A stretch of 64,000 bases of DNA from Coprinus comatus (Eukaryota > Basidiomycota > Agaricomycetes > Agaricales > Agaricaceae). The DNA is taken from the NCBI GenBank assembly GCA_034638255.1, contig JAWPGT010000001.1, positions 744,001 through 808,000 of the forward strand. The letters run 5' to 3'. This document shows, piece after piece, positions 23,522-35,631 of this stretch. The translations under genes and the position numbers were made by a program. Under the pieces are notes generated by a model. The model saw only the letters and a program-made list of their open reading frames with translations. It did not search any database and was not told the DNA's origin. How positions within the stretch are numbered: position 1 is the stretch's first letter; each line of letters begins with the position of its first letter.

Positions 23522-24079
23522 AATGGTGGTTCAAGGCAGGGGCTGTCGGCTATCTCGCTCACATGGCCGTTGCCAGATCTGCCAGCGATCCTGTGGCTCA
23601 CACGCTTCTCATCGATAATTCCATTCTAGTCTACATACATCATTCCAAATTGTGCAACAGAACATTGCAGCACCACCCACCCAGGAACCAAGAACAGTCC
23701 CTGTGGGCGCACCGCACCCAAGTCCCGTCGCTCATTACTCTCGTTCTCCAGCCACTGTACGGTCTCAAGGTCCTCGATCCGCTCCGTCCATAAGGCGGGC
23801 AAATCCTCGTCAAGATGCTTTTGAGTGGCTACTCGGTGTCGTCAGCAGCTTCCTCCATCTTCTCCAACATGCTACTCACCTGTGGTTTTGCGTTTTGGGA
23901 GGCCCGTGCTTCCGCCCGGCTTTCTTATGCCGTCAAAGAACTGTACAGTTCCTCCCCGTGGCTGACCGGGACCCCGGACCCTCCCTCCGGGGGACACAGC
24001 GAAAATCTGGTCGTCGCTGCAGCCCATTATCGACAAGACTCCCTGATTGACTGTCCAGAACTCTCGGGCCCCGCCAACG
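23522..24079. promoter_or_regulatory. Divergent intergenic region SPP1 / SERBP1-like
   Basis: About 560 bp between divergent starts. Open frames cross it on the plus strand (for example 23815-24123), but they overlap the true SERBP1-like start out of frame and have no family signal, so I read them as 5' UTR. No repeat was seen. Confidence 0.4.
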
Positions 24080-25272
24080 ATGTCGGTGGTCACAAAAAAC
24101 CCGTTTGCCCTCCTCGATGGTGAGCTCTGCTTCCCCCCCTTCTACTTCCCCTACTCATTATCTTAGCTGAGGACTCCGCGTCCGCCAGCCCCGCCCCCGC
24201 CCCCAAGCCTGCTCCTGCTGCTCCTACCAGAGGCACACAAAAGACCAGGGGTGGCCCTGCTTCCCGCGGCGGCAAGTACTATGCCCGAGGAGGCGCCAAG
24301 ACAACCCCCAAAGATAATCAGACCGCAGGGGAAGAGCCCGTTGCTGAGAACCAGAGGAAATGTAAGTCTCTGTCTCGATTCTGGTCTTATTGTGATCCAT
24401 CAGTTTTTCCTCCATTTTATCATTGATTCTAACATGCATTTGTTTTATTGTCAGTCGAGGGTGGTCGTGGTAGGGGACGAGGACGTGGTGGTGCTGCTAG
24501 AGGCGGTCGTCGCCCCTTTGACAGGCATAGCCAGACTGGGAAGACGTATGTGATCATCTTACAAATCTCTATTGTTCCTCACTAGTTATCTAGCGATTCC
24601 GAAAAGAAGGTTCACCAAGGATGGGGTGGTGATGACGGCAAGACTGAGTTGAAAGCCGAGGATGCTGCTGCCAACGACGCCGCCGCTGAGGCCGTTCCTG
24701 AAGAGGCTGTTGCTGATTGGGGTGCACCCGCAACCGATGCTGCCGCCGATTGGACCCAATCCGCAGACGATGCCAGCAAGGAGAAGCCTGAGGTCCGTCC
24801 CCGCAAGGAACGTGAAGCCGAGGAGGAGGACAACACTCTTACTCTCGATCAATACCTCGTGAAGAAGAAGGAGTTGGACACCAACCTCCCGAAGATTGAA
24901 ACTACCCGCAAGGCCAATGAAGAAACTGGTGACGATATCTGGAAAGATGCCGTTGCACTTGAGCGAAACGAAGAAGAGGAGGCCTACTTTATTGGCAAGG
25001 TTTGTTAAGCTTTTGTTACCAAGTTTTTTTAAATACTCATTTTCCTTCAGTCCAAGTCCACCCCCAAGCATCGCACTAAGAAAGAAGAGAAGGTCTTCAT
25101 TGAGATTGATGGACACTTTGATCGTCCTGAACGCGGAGGTCGTGGCCGTGGCCGTGGTGACAGGGCTCGCGGTGGTCGTGGTCGTGGTGGTAACCGGAAT
25201 GCTCGCACTAACGGAGGCTCTACCCCAGCCATCAACGTCGATGACGAAGCTGCCTTCCCATCTCTTGCCTAA
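24080..25272 (+). CDS. SERBP1/Stm1-like ribosome-associated RNA-binding protein
   Basis: Exons 24080-24119, 24167-24361, 24455-24545, 24594-24999 and 25051-25272 give 317 aa. It begins MSVVTKNPFALLD, the usual start of fungal Stm1/SERBP1 proteins. An Ala/Pro linker, an RGG box (GRGRGRGRGGAARGGRRPFDR), the hyaluronan/mRNA-binding domain with HQGWGG and LTLDQYLVKKKEL, and a second RGG box (GGRGRGRGDRARGGRGRGG) follow. The end DDEAAFPSLA is also typical. Family members bind ribosomes and help preserve them in stress; arginine methylation of the RGG boxes is likely. Confidence 0.9.
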
Positions 25273-25558
25273 TTGGCCACCCGGTTGGCGTTGAGAAAAT
25301 ATTTGCTTGTTGTGTTCGGAGGGAAAAACTGTTTTTGTTCTGTTGTTCTTTCTTGTCCGGTTACAACTTGTTCCTCTATCATTTTCTGCTTTGTCTATTA
25401 CGTTCTTCACTGTCACGATATATGAACGAAATCTACGATTTCTGTGTGTGACCCGATCAGAAAGTTGGCGTGTATGCCCCTTATCGCACGTGTAATCTAG
25501 CCGGTGTTCAATGACAGATTCCAATATATAATACCCTGTCTTGTATAACAACCTAGAA

Positions 25559-26715
25559 ATGCCTTTGCAGAAGATATACATTGCTCGTCATGGTAAACAC
25601 ATCCCTAACCATGATAGACCGCTGTTGACATAGCTCTCATCCAGGGTTTAGATTGAACTGGGTTTCTACTGATTGGCAAGGAACACTTCTCCCGACATGA
25701 CCCATGTAATTAATTCCGCCCACAGGACAAGCGCAACTGGCCTTCCTCGAGATCCACCACTTGCTGCTTTCGGTGAAGTACTGCGATTCAAACATCAATG
25801 CCTGTTGCAAAATACACAACTAATGGACTATTGATTCCAGACACAAGCCCAAGAGTTAGCCGATTACTTCCTTACACTACCTGAAGATGAAAGGCCGACA
25901 GCAATCTTTTCTTCTCCGTTTTGTATGTTCCCCGTGGGCTAATCGGAAGATGAGACCTATTTACACGATTATAGATCGTTGCTTGCAAACCTCCCAGCCC
26001 ACTGCTCGTGCCCTTGCGCTTCCTATTTATGTTGAACACGGTACCTACTCAGAACTAATGGCTCATCATAACTCACCTCACCGCTACCAATGTAGGCATT
26101 GCAGAATGGTACTCGCCCGTTGTCCCTGGGACAGGTCTTCATCCACGCCCAGCGTCAGCCTCCTTATTAAAGTCCCACTTTCCTGAAATCGACCCGAGCT
26201 GGTTATCGATCTACTATCCTTCCCAAAGGGGTGAGGATGTCCCCGAGGTACACGACCGCACCGATGACCTTGTCCGAAATTTGCTCCCGCATCTGGAACA
26301 TACTTATGAGGGAAAGCACAAAGTGGTGTTATTGGTCAGTCATGCAGCAACGGTGATTACTCTGGCAAGGTCTTTGTTAGGGGATCGAAATCTTCCGCTG
26401 CGAGTTGGATGCTGCTCGCTGTCCGAATTTATACCAAAGGATCCTGTCAATAGCTCTGATGGTAGCAAGGTTATCGGTGGCTGGCAGGCGAACAAGCTCG
26501 CGGATGGATCCCACATGAAGCAAGGTTCTTTGAGGGATTGGGGGTTCGAGGATATTGAAATCGCGGCCGGCAAGGTGAATTCATTTATTATACATGTTTT
26601 TCGGGAACACTAATGCGCTCAAACCTAGGTCGTCGAGGATCCTGGTGTTCCAGGCACGGAGAGGGACCAAGAAGGACCCACAGGTGTCCAGGTGACATAC
26701 ACAAGCCTGTTGTGA
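25559..26715 (+). CDS. Histidine phosphatase superfamily (phosphoglycerate-mutase-like) protein
   Basis: Exons 25559-25592, 25645-25675, 25726-25777, 25841-25922, 25975-26040, 26096-26574 and 26629-26715 give 276 aa. The catalytic RHG lies at the start (IYIARHGFRLNW), the GLPRDPPLAAFGE block follows, then ETQAQELADYF, IFSSPFYRCLQT (second Arg/Cys region), EWYSPVVPGTGLHPRP and the second catalytic His in LLVSHAATVITLAR. This resembles the fungal phosphatase family that includes the Tfc7-like domain, but there is no sign of the large TFIIIC subunit. The substrate is unknown. The intron 25676-25725 has a GC donor, and only this splice restores the conserved block. It converges with MEMO1 with 58 bp between stops. 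Confidence 0.88.
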
Positions 26716-26773
26716 TTGATCAAGAAGACTACAAGTACATCATCTGTCTATCCGTACATTCTATATATACATG

Positions 26774-28087
26774 TTATCCGACGGATGACTGTGGTGCTGG
26801 AGCTAAAGTGAAATAAGCACATGCGTAACTAACACTCGATTCTCTGATGTTTGTAACCTGGCTACTCTGATCATACTTGACCCATCTGGACAATGGCTTT
26901 TGCCCTGTCAACTCTTGGACACCAGCGAATGTTCCCAAGAGAACTCCAATGGCATGTCGACCGCAAATCGTGTTCCCTGTTTCTTCAAGGTATTCATGGA
27001 AGCTAGAAAGCGCTGCTCGGGCATTTCCTGGAGGGAACGACAAGAGTGACATGGCATAATGATCCAGACGAGTGATAGACTTGTATATAGGAAAGTTGGG
27101 TTCTGGCGGGCTCGCTCGAGTGAGATGATAGCCTTCTACTCGACTTGGGGGAGGCATGGGGTAGTAGAAAGTATATGAGAACCGATGACCCCTGTGGGAA
27201 AAGTTAAATTTCCCATTGACACACTGTGATGGAGGACTGACCAATGGCAGAAATCGCTGGAGCAGATGAGGAGGGTGCCTTCTTCTGCGAGATAAGGAGC
27301 GAGGAGAGCCCCGTATGCTAATTCCAGTTCTTTAGTGAGGCTACCTACAAGGACGGGTACGATTTTGATATCTTTCCTGATCCAGTGTGAGCATAGACGG
27401 GCGACGAAATTGTTCCAAGCACCTACCCCTCACACACCTTGCGCAAGAATGGCAGCTCCATTTCGATACTGTGCTCCAATTCGTCCTCTGCACAGGTCAT
27501 AGTCTCAAACTTTCCAGTTGCGCGTAACTCTTCGACGGCTAGATACAGATATAGTCGGGTTAGACGACGCCGTATGCTCATAACGAATGTTCCAGACCCT
27601 TGACATCAACAGGTAAACTTCCCAGAGGTGTTTCATATGTATCGCAACCTGTGAGGGCACAGCCTGCAAGAAAGTAGTGGTGGGAGGGTCCGACAATGAT
27701 GACACGTTTGCTAACAACTTGTCAGTGCATACATATGTTGTGCATCGATAAGGAAGACGGACGTGATGGAAGTGTCGATACACTTGAAAGCCCATGCAGC
27801 AGTTGCCCCAGAAAAGGCATATCCAGCATGCCTGTGTTATATTAGAGATTGGTGGAGATCTAGAACAAGAAATGTGATGTTTACGGTGCAATGATGGCCT
27901 TGCATCCTGGGATCGGAAACTGCTCGTCATCCCTTCTTGGGTGAACTTGACCCAGCCAACCCGTCAGATCTTCGGCTAGCTGCGGTGCTGAACCCAGAGA
28001 TAAGAAGATGTAGAAAATAGGATGCAGCTCTCACCGTTGTTCGTGTACCACTCTCCTGCATGATTGGCGCCCCGAAATGTTTTCCGA
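26774..28087 (-). CDS. MEMO1 family protein (5' exon unresolved)
   Basis: The coding exons run from an acceptor at 28088 to the stop at 26774-26776. Conserved blocks are [43 protein letters not shown] (the two His of the metal site), [68 protein letters not shown] (the conserved Cys/His) and YDQSSQV...[10 protein letters not shown]. The yeast homologue is Mho1; human MEMO1 binds copper/iron at this site. The first coding exon is not found with certainty: the frame upstream of 28087 meets a stop without ATG, and the best candidate intron (donor GTATTATG near 28139) leads to an exon lacking an obvious start. Confidence 0.85.
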
Positions 28088-28381
28088 CTGGAGAGAACAC
28101 AAGGTTATGATGGATCTTCATTCAGTAGAGACATAATACTTGCTATCCTTGGCTGTATATGTCTGCAAACATGAAAGTATTGTTGGAGTACAAGATCGAT
28201 AATGAACGACTCGCCAGTCCTTGAACCAGCTAAATACGGATTCACAACCCCAAAAGGGCATTCCCAGGCAACATTGATCTCGGGCGATAACTTAATTCTC
28301 GAGGGCATAGTCATCGCATGTGCATTATTGCATACTGAGAAAATACATGGAAAAAGAATGCAAAAGAAAACACGCGACAAT

Positions 28382-28977
28382 TTACTCTTCCGACCGCAGA
28401 CGAGCAGCAGCATTTGTAACCTTGACACCGAGTGCCTTCGCCCTATTTCCCAATTTGCGTAAGTTCAGATAACGCAAGATAATTTCGTTTTACGAACCTC
28501 TCAAGAATGGAAACGCGGTTACGGCTACTGACGTTGTGGGCAATTTCAGCAGCGTAGCTCTTGTTGTGCATGAGGAGAAGGTCAACTTCCCGGACGTTGT
28601 TGACAAGGAACTTCTTCAAACCACTGGGAAGGAGATGGCGAGTCTTAACCAATTGGTTAGTATACTATAGTTGAATGAGAACTGTGCCATTTCTACCTTC
28701 TTGTTGCTGCCGTAGCCAATCTATGATTTATGTTTCACTTAAATTCTACTCGAAAAAAAAATGGTAAATCACGCACCTTGGGCATAGGTGTTTGGCCCTT
28801 GAAACGACGCCTGACCCTGTTATCGATACCCTTGGGTTTCCGCCATGCCTCCTTCACTCCGTGGTATCTGTCAGACTGATGGCGCCTGCAAGATATTGAG
28901 AAAAGAATTGATAATGATGAATGGAACAATACGGACTTGAACTTATTGGTGCGCTTTTTGACGATCTTGATGGCCAT
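28382..28977 (-). CDS. RPL32: 60S ribosomal protein eL32
   Basis: Exons 28977-28937, 28885-28777, 28720-28697, 28643-28498 and 28442-28382 give 126 aa. The protein reads [14 protein letters not shown], then [44 protein letters not shown] (a 24-nt exon), [14 protein letters not shown] and a C-terminal [17 protein letters not shown]. It is a core large-subunit protein. The first donor is the unusual GTCCGT, and the acceptor at 28645 is AAG. Confidence 0.95.
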
Positions 28978-29476
28978 GGCGGTCTAGAGAAAGAAAGAAA
29001 ATTAATTACGGGCTCTCAAAACTCTGAAGACCAGAAGTGTAATCCAATCCTGCTGAACCTCATCCAGCTCAAATGACACCGTTCCACCCACGAAATTGGC
29101 TTGAATGGCATATCAGCCGGTACGGTAGCCACGGTTCAGCAGTTTTGGAGATAGGATAGCATACTGACAAGATTTTTGGGCTTGAGGAGACGGCGTTGAC
29201 GATATTCAGACCGTGAGGAGGAGTCTCTGGTGATTATTAAGCAATAGACCCCGGAACGTGATGTTGGTGATCAGATTGGTGATTGGTATATGGTATGTCG
29301 GGATTTAGATCGGACCGCACGAGTGAAGTGTTCCCCTCAAAAAATACATGTTGGCTGATTATAGTATGTACAGAGTTTAATTAAGTAGGATAAGAATGCA
29401 AGGTCCAGGGATAAGAAAGGAGCAAAGAGGCGGGGAGAGAGACAATGTAGTGATGCATCAGCAAATCTACAATTCA

Positions 29477-29529
29477 CTTGTTCACTTTTTAGACCTTTTT
29501 TAGTTTTGCCAAGTGGAAAAGTGAACAAG
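29477..29529. repeat. 13-bp perfect inverted repeat
   Basis: CTTGTTCACTTTT at 29477-29489 is repeated as its exact reverse complement at 29517-29529, with a 27-bp spacer. It could form a hairpin or be the remains of a small transposon end. No target-site duplication is evident. Confidence 0.7.
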
Positions 29530-29733
29530 CCAAAAGTTATGTGCCATATTTGTATTTGCTAGTATCATATATTACAATCTGATTACGATAGACTATAATT
29601 TCTACCCTGCCTCGTCACTTTCTGCTAGCGAATTATTACACTATTCTTTTGATACAAATCTGGTGCTACTTTTTGCAAAAATCACCCCTAGTTTCTGGCA
29701 TTGTCACTTTCTTACCTTTTAGCCTCTTTTTAG

Positions 29734-29766
29734 CACTTTTTTTACTTGTACAAGTACCAAAAAGTG
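29734..29766. repeat. Near-palindrome with related CACTTTT ends
   Basis: CACTTTT at 29734-29740 faces AAAAGTG at 29760-29766 around the 12-bp palindrome ACTTGTACAAGT (29744-29755). The CACTTTT/AAAAGTG motif is shared with the repeat at 29477-29529, so the two may be halves of one element. Confidence 0.6.
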
Positions 29767-29955
29767 AAGTGTAGGTTTACTGATGTGACGGTCCAAGCAC
29801 GTGGTTGGGGACCGGGGTCCGAGTCATAGTCTGTGGCAAGATGTGACGGTGAAGGATGGACATATACTCTCGCCGGCTCAGCAGGTCACCTCTAAGTCTT
29901 GCCAAGATCTCACCTAGACTGTTTCTGCCTCAACACTTGATAGTTCCTCAGATAT

Positions 29956-31801
29956 ATGCTGTCGGCCCCTGCCATCGACCATAGCTATGATGCCGATGAT
30001 TGGTCGAAGCCCCGTCCTCCGAAACTCTATCGAACTGCCAGCGTCGGTAGCTGGGGCGTAACGTCCATAGGCCGTGGGTTTGATTGGACAGAACATGACA
30101 ACGACCGTCAGAGCGCCGGAACGGAGACAGAGCATTCGAAGCTAGAGCCAATATTGCAGAACTCTCCCGTAATGGTGTCTGATTGTATGCCTAGAACAGA
30201 AGAACCCCCACATGTGCATGAACACAGGCATAACAGATCTCCTGCTCTCAACCTGCTCCCAACTCCGACCGTCCAAAAGATGCATTCACCCCTCATCCCT
30301 CAAGACTCCCTCTTATCTCATCCTCTTTCACGCCCTCCTTCCCCTTCTGGCTCTCTCGGTTCTGCACGCCCTCCTCCTACCCGTTCCCCATCATCTCCAC
30401 GTCCTCGCCGTCGTTCGTCCCAACAGCGTGTCTCTCTCATCGCAGGCAGGGTCTCAATAGCACCCATAGAACCCCCATCTCCACCACCTATGCTCCCCCG
30501 CAGTCTTAAGCGCGTGGATAGCTCAGGTAGTCTCCTCAGTGTGTCTGTCAGTACCCGTGCTCCCTCTCCTTCTGAAGATCGCAGCTTTCTCGGCGGTAGA
30601 AGCATATCAGAGTTTATCATAGAAGGCGAAGTAGGTAGGGGGGCGTATGGCCTTGTAAAGCGGGGGAGAGAGATCTATGAGGATGGGTCGCTTGGAGTAA
30701 GCAATCCTCGTCGCTTTACTGTATCACACCTCTTATTCCGGGATACCCATGTAGCCCCCTCTGGTAATAAAACAGGTCATCAAATCACGAATTCTTGCGG
30801 ATTGCTGGAAGAAGCATCCCGTACATGGTACAATACCAATCGAAATTTACGTTATGTCTGCAATCTCCAACTACACCTATACCCTGCCTCCACGCCGATC
30901 TTGGGACCCCTTGCGTCTAGCAGCCAACTCACAAGGTGTTCAGAGCAGCGGTGATGACGAATGGTACGAAGGAAAAGTGGTGAAAGGACACCCCAACATA
31001 TGCCCTCTTCTAGATTTCTTTGAGGACAGCCATTATTATTATTTAATTTTACCGTCAACGACACCAGAACAAAACCCCACCAAACCGCCAGCACCCTCCG
31101 ACCTTTTTGATCTAGTAGAAGCCTTTCCGCATGGGTTGTTGCCGAGCTCAATACGATCATACCTTGGCCAAATTGCAGATGCCCTTGCTTTCTTACATTC
31201 TCATGGCATCGGTAGGATGAATCTAGTTCTTAGCGCACACATACCAAATGTTAACGCACCCACCAGTTCATCGGGATGTCAAAGATGAGAACGTGGTTCT
31301 TGGCCCGTATGGTAAATGTATACTGATAGATTTCGGAAGCTCAGGCCTTGTGAAAAAAGGCGGATGGGACACATTTAGCGGAACGCAAGTTCATTTTTCT
31401 ACCGAGATACACACCAGGCTTAATACGTTATTAGTCTCGATTATGCAGGACCTGAGATTCTGCGAGGTGAACGCTACTATGGCAAAGAACAAGATGTGTG
31501 GGCATTTGGTGTTGTGGCCTATGTACTACTAGTAGGAGAATGTCCATTTATGACGATGGCGGAAGCACAAGATGGCTTGGAATCACCATTTGCCAACGCG
31601 GCGATTGCATTAGATGAGCGATGTGCAGAAGGCAAAGAGCAGGAAGGAGAAGAGGACGACGGAGGAGGATCGCTGGGCGATGCGGCAGCGCTTGTGCGAG
31701 CATGTCTACGGGTAGACATTGGGGCTCGGCCAACGTTTGAGAAGATCCTTCAGTGCCGCTTCCTGGCCGGAAATGGCGGCTGGGGCACAGAAGATTGTTA
31801 G
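29956..31801 (+). CDS. Serine/threonine protein kinase, PAS-kinase-like
   Basis: Exons 29956-30696, 30755-31211, 31267-31384 and 31435-31801 give 560 aa. Residues 1-220 are Ser/Pro-rich and disordered, with no PAS domain visible. The kinase domain starts at FIIEGEVGRGAYGLVKRG (Gly loop) and continues PPLVIKQVIKSRI (catalytic Lys), HPNICPLLDFFED, the catalytic loop VHRDVKDENVVL, the DFG motif IDFGSSG, SGTLDYAGPEIL and DVWAFGVVAYVLLVGECPF. The HRD-VKDENV and GPEI pattern is that of PAS kinases in the CAMK group. The last intron (31385-31434) uses a GC donor. An acidic insert (EGKEQEGEEDDGGG) sits late in the C-lobe. Target proteins cannot be inferred. Confidence 0.85.
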
Positions 31802-32220
31802 CGAGCGATGATTGATTATCTATTTGTGCACACTTGCTGTTATATTAGCCACGCATCGATGTATCCAGTACCCTATTCTCGCTCTCGTGATCGCCAAGCA
31901 CATGCCGACCATCTCCGGCCGGGCATGCATGATGGTCCGGCGCCGGTGGCCTGTTAGGGCGGAGGGGAGTCATGATCACGCAGGTTTTATCAGCCATCAG
32001 ATCCATCTATCGATAAAAAAAATTTCCGGTCTGCAGTATAACTAGCGACCTTTTCTGTCCAATCTCCTTCTCCTAGACCACCACCTTCCCCCCTCGTCCC
32101 ACCTCATCACACAAGTAAGTACCCTCTCACTCCCCCCATCGTCGTCTGCGATGTCCACCACATCCTCTCTATCCCTCCGATCTCTCCTAGCGTACTCACA
32201 TCTGTTTCAGAACATTCAAA
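31802..32220 (+). promoter_or_regulatory. TEF1 promoter region
   Basis: This holds the kinase 3' UTR and the TEF1 promoter. A TATCGATAAAAAAAA string lies near 32007-32020, followed by a strong pyrimidine-rich tract at about 32050-32100, a common arrangement at highly expressed fungal genes. The downstream part is the 5'UTR intron. Confidence 0.55.
32115..32210 (+). other. 5'UTR intron of TEF1
   Basis: A GTAAGT donor at 32115 and a TGTTTCAG acceptor ending at 32210 enclose a 96-nt CT-rich intron, 10 bp before the ATG. A 5'UTR intron at this place is common in fungal TEF1 genes and often needed for high expression. Confidence 0.75.
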
Positions 32221-33934
<1,714 letters not shown>

Positions 33935-34443
33935 ACTAGAGTAGACGTCGCATTTTTTCTCTTTCTGTTACTCTTGTTTTTTTCTTTCCTTTTCTTATCG
34001 GTACTTAAATTGCTACGCTGTACTTCACAACGACATCATCTGTATCTCATTAGCTAGCTGTCAGCAGAATTCCTCCGCTGCACGATCATTGATGTGTACC
34101 AAAATGCAAAGATCACTTCGCGCCTTGTATAATGCAATAGCAGTATGTAAACTTAGGCCAAAGACTAGGTATATGTACATCCCAGACCTGTTCAAAAAAC
34201 ATGTTCTGGAGCCTTGCCAAGCGCTTTGCGAGGCCTGAAATCTCTTGCTAAAGTTCTATCGAACACTTCCATCATGAAAGCAAACAGGCTTCTGGTTAAA
34301 ACTGCATCTCATCTACCCTTCGAATGTTCATCACGGATGAATGCATGCTGTGCTTGTACTTCCAGGAACTATACGCGACTGTAAGCAAAATGAATCTCGA
34401 TGATCCAATGGCAAAACCCACCGAGCTTGCAACTCCTGCGTCT
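33935..34443. other. TEF1 3' flank
   Basis: The TEF1 3' UTR with T-rich tracts (33955-34010) is followed by non-coding sequence. A minus-strand frame at 34286-34440 can be read but is better explained as 3' flank of the candidate gene to its right. Confidence 0.4.
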
Positions 34444-35280
34444 TCAAAACCTCTTCGCTTCCTTCTCGGGAAACATGAGTATCCTAGTCGAATTGAATGA
34501 GTGTCTTAATTTACGTTCACCATCGCCGCACCTGTTTTCTGAATATCATCTACAAAACATGTGAGCGAATGAACGAATACATTATAAAGCAAACTGACCA
34601 CAAGTTCACCTTTCCCTGCCAATTCTCCCTTTTGAATCTTCAATAATGTGTTATCACATTTGCCTTGACCGAGAGTCGCACTACGTATATCCATAACGAA
34701 AAAGCAAACAGAGGCAAGAACTTTGGGATTGAATGCTGCCTAAAATTCACAACATGATCCATTAACACATTGGTATTGCTGCTCTAACTTGCACGAAAGA
34801 TGCCTGTTGCAATAGGAATTTGGTTTCTAAATTATGGAGACTGTGATACAACTCACTAGATGTCCGTCGAGACACATTCCTGTTGCTAGAATACAGTTGT
34901 ATGTGTTTCAATAATCGATCAAGTTAAGAGATTAATTTTTACACGTACCTGCAATGCGACCATTGCGATTTTCAACTCAGGTTAGCAGATCAACACATAC
35001 ATCTGCGTCCTATAGACGACAAATTAAAAGACCAGATCGGCAAAATCACTGCTGTGATATCTTGCCTCGTCATAAACAACCACTTTTTTCTCCACCTACA
35101 GATTGTGTTTAACGTATTGTTCTTAGTTTATGAGATTCATATAGTTACCTTGTACTTATTTCCCCTGTCCGTTCCTGCCTCGTAATCCAACCGGTGTATG
35201 TTTCGATGTGATGGGTATCGCCTACCTTCCGTATCATAGGGTATTGGTTCCGGGCCCTCGAATTCGTGGTATACAGAAGG
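34444..35280 (-). CDS. Candidate multi-exon gene, structure unresolved
   Basis: I do not recognise a family. Several minus-strand blocks look coding and are flanked by plausible GT/AG sites. One block (about 35162-35270) contains GPEPIPYDTEGRRYP and LDYEAGTDRGNKYK; the next begins VEKKVVVYDEARYHSSD. Further down come GMCLDGHLASFVQ, AAFNPKVLASVCFFVMDIRS and KCDNTLLKIQKGELAGKGEL, and last a basic stretch FRKQVRRWILMFPEKEAKRF with a stop at 34444-34446. The joins between the second and third blocks are not clear, and no convincing start codon was found. It may be a real lineage-specific gene, a decayed gene, or chance frames. Confidence 0.35.
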
Positions 35281-35631
35281 ACACGCTTATGGTCTGATAT
35301 GGGATGAACAGTATGACCACGATATGGTCTACTAGACTACTACACGTATCCTTGACTTGCCATCTGCCCTGCGAACCTCTCAACCGATTACTTGATAAAT
35401 CTCACTTGTATCAGAGGTTATTCAAATTCTTCTTGCTATGTTCACTAAAGGTACCTGAATACCACAACACCTATACGAAAGAAGGGATGTAAGTCTAATG
35501 GCAAATGTTTGTGGACTCAAATACCAGAAATTTAGCTTCTGGGTAATCCAAAATATTGGGTGAGATGACGTAGATCTAATGTGTTGATGTTGCTACTGAT
35601 CAGTGATGACACACTCTTTTTCTCTGGCTTG
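35281..35631. other. Intergenic region before ELP5
   Basis: About 350 bp that must include the ELP5 promoter. A 62-codon plus-strand frame (35304-35492) has no family signal. Nothing else is seen. Confidence 0.35.

Larger units (their letters stand above)
28978..29955. other. Intergenic region eL32 / kinase, AT-rich middle
   Basis: Nearly 1 kb between divergent starts. The part next to eL32 should be its promoter and 5' UTR. From about 29330 to 29770 the DNA is AT-rich with poly-T tracts and two inverted repeats (listed separately). No gene is seen. Confidence 0.5.

Noticed and set aside
23652..24123. Plus-strand frames upstream of the SERBP1-like gene
   Set aside because: No domain, and they overlap the true start out of frame; read as 5' UTR.
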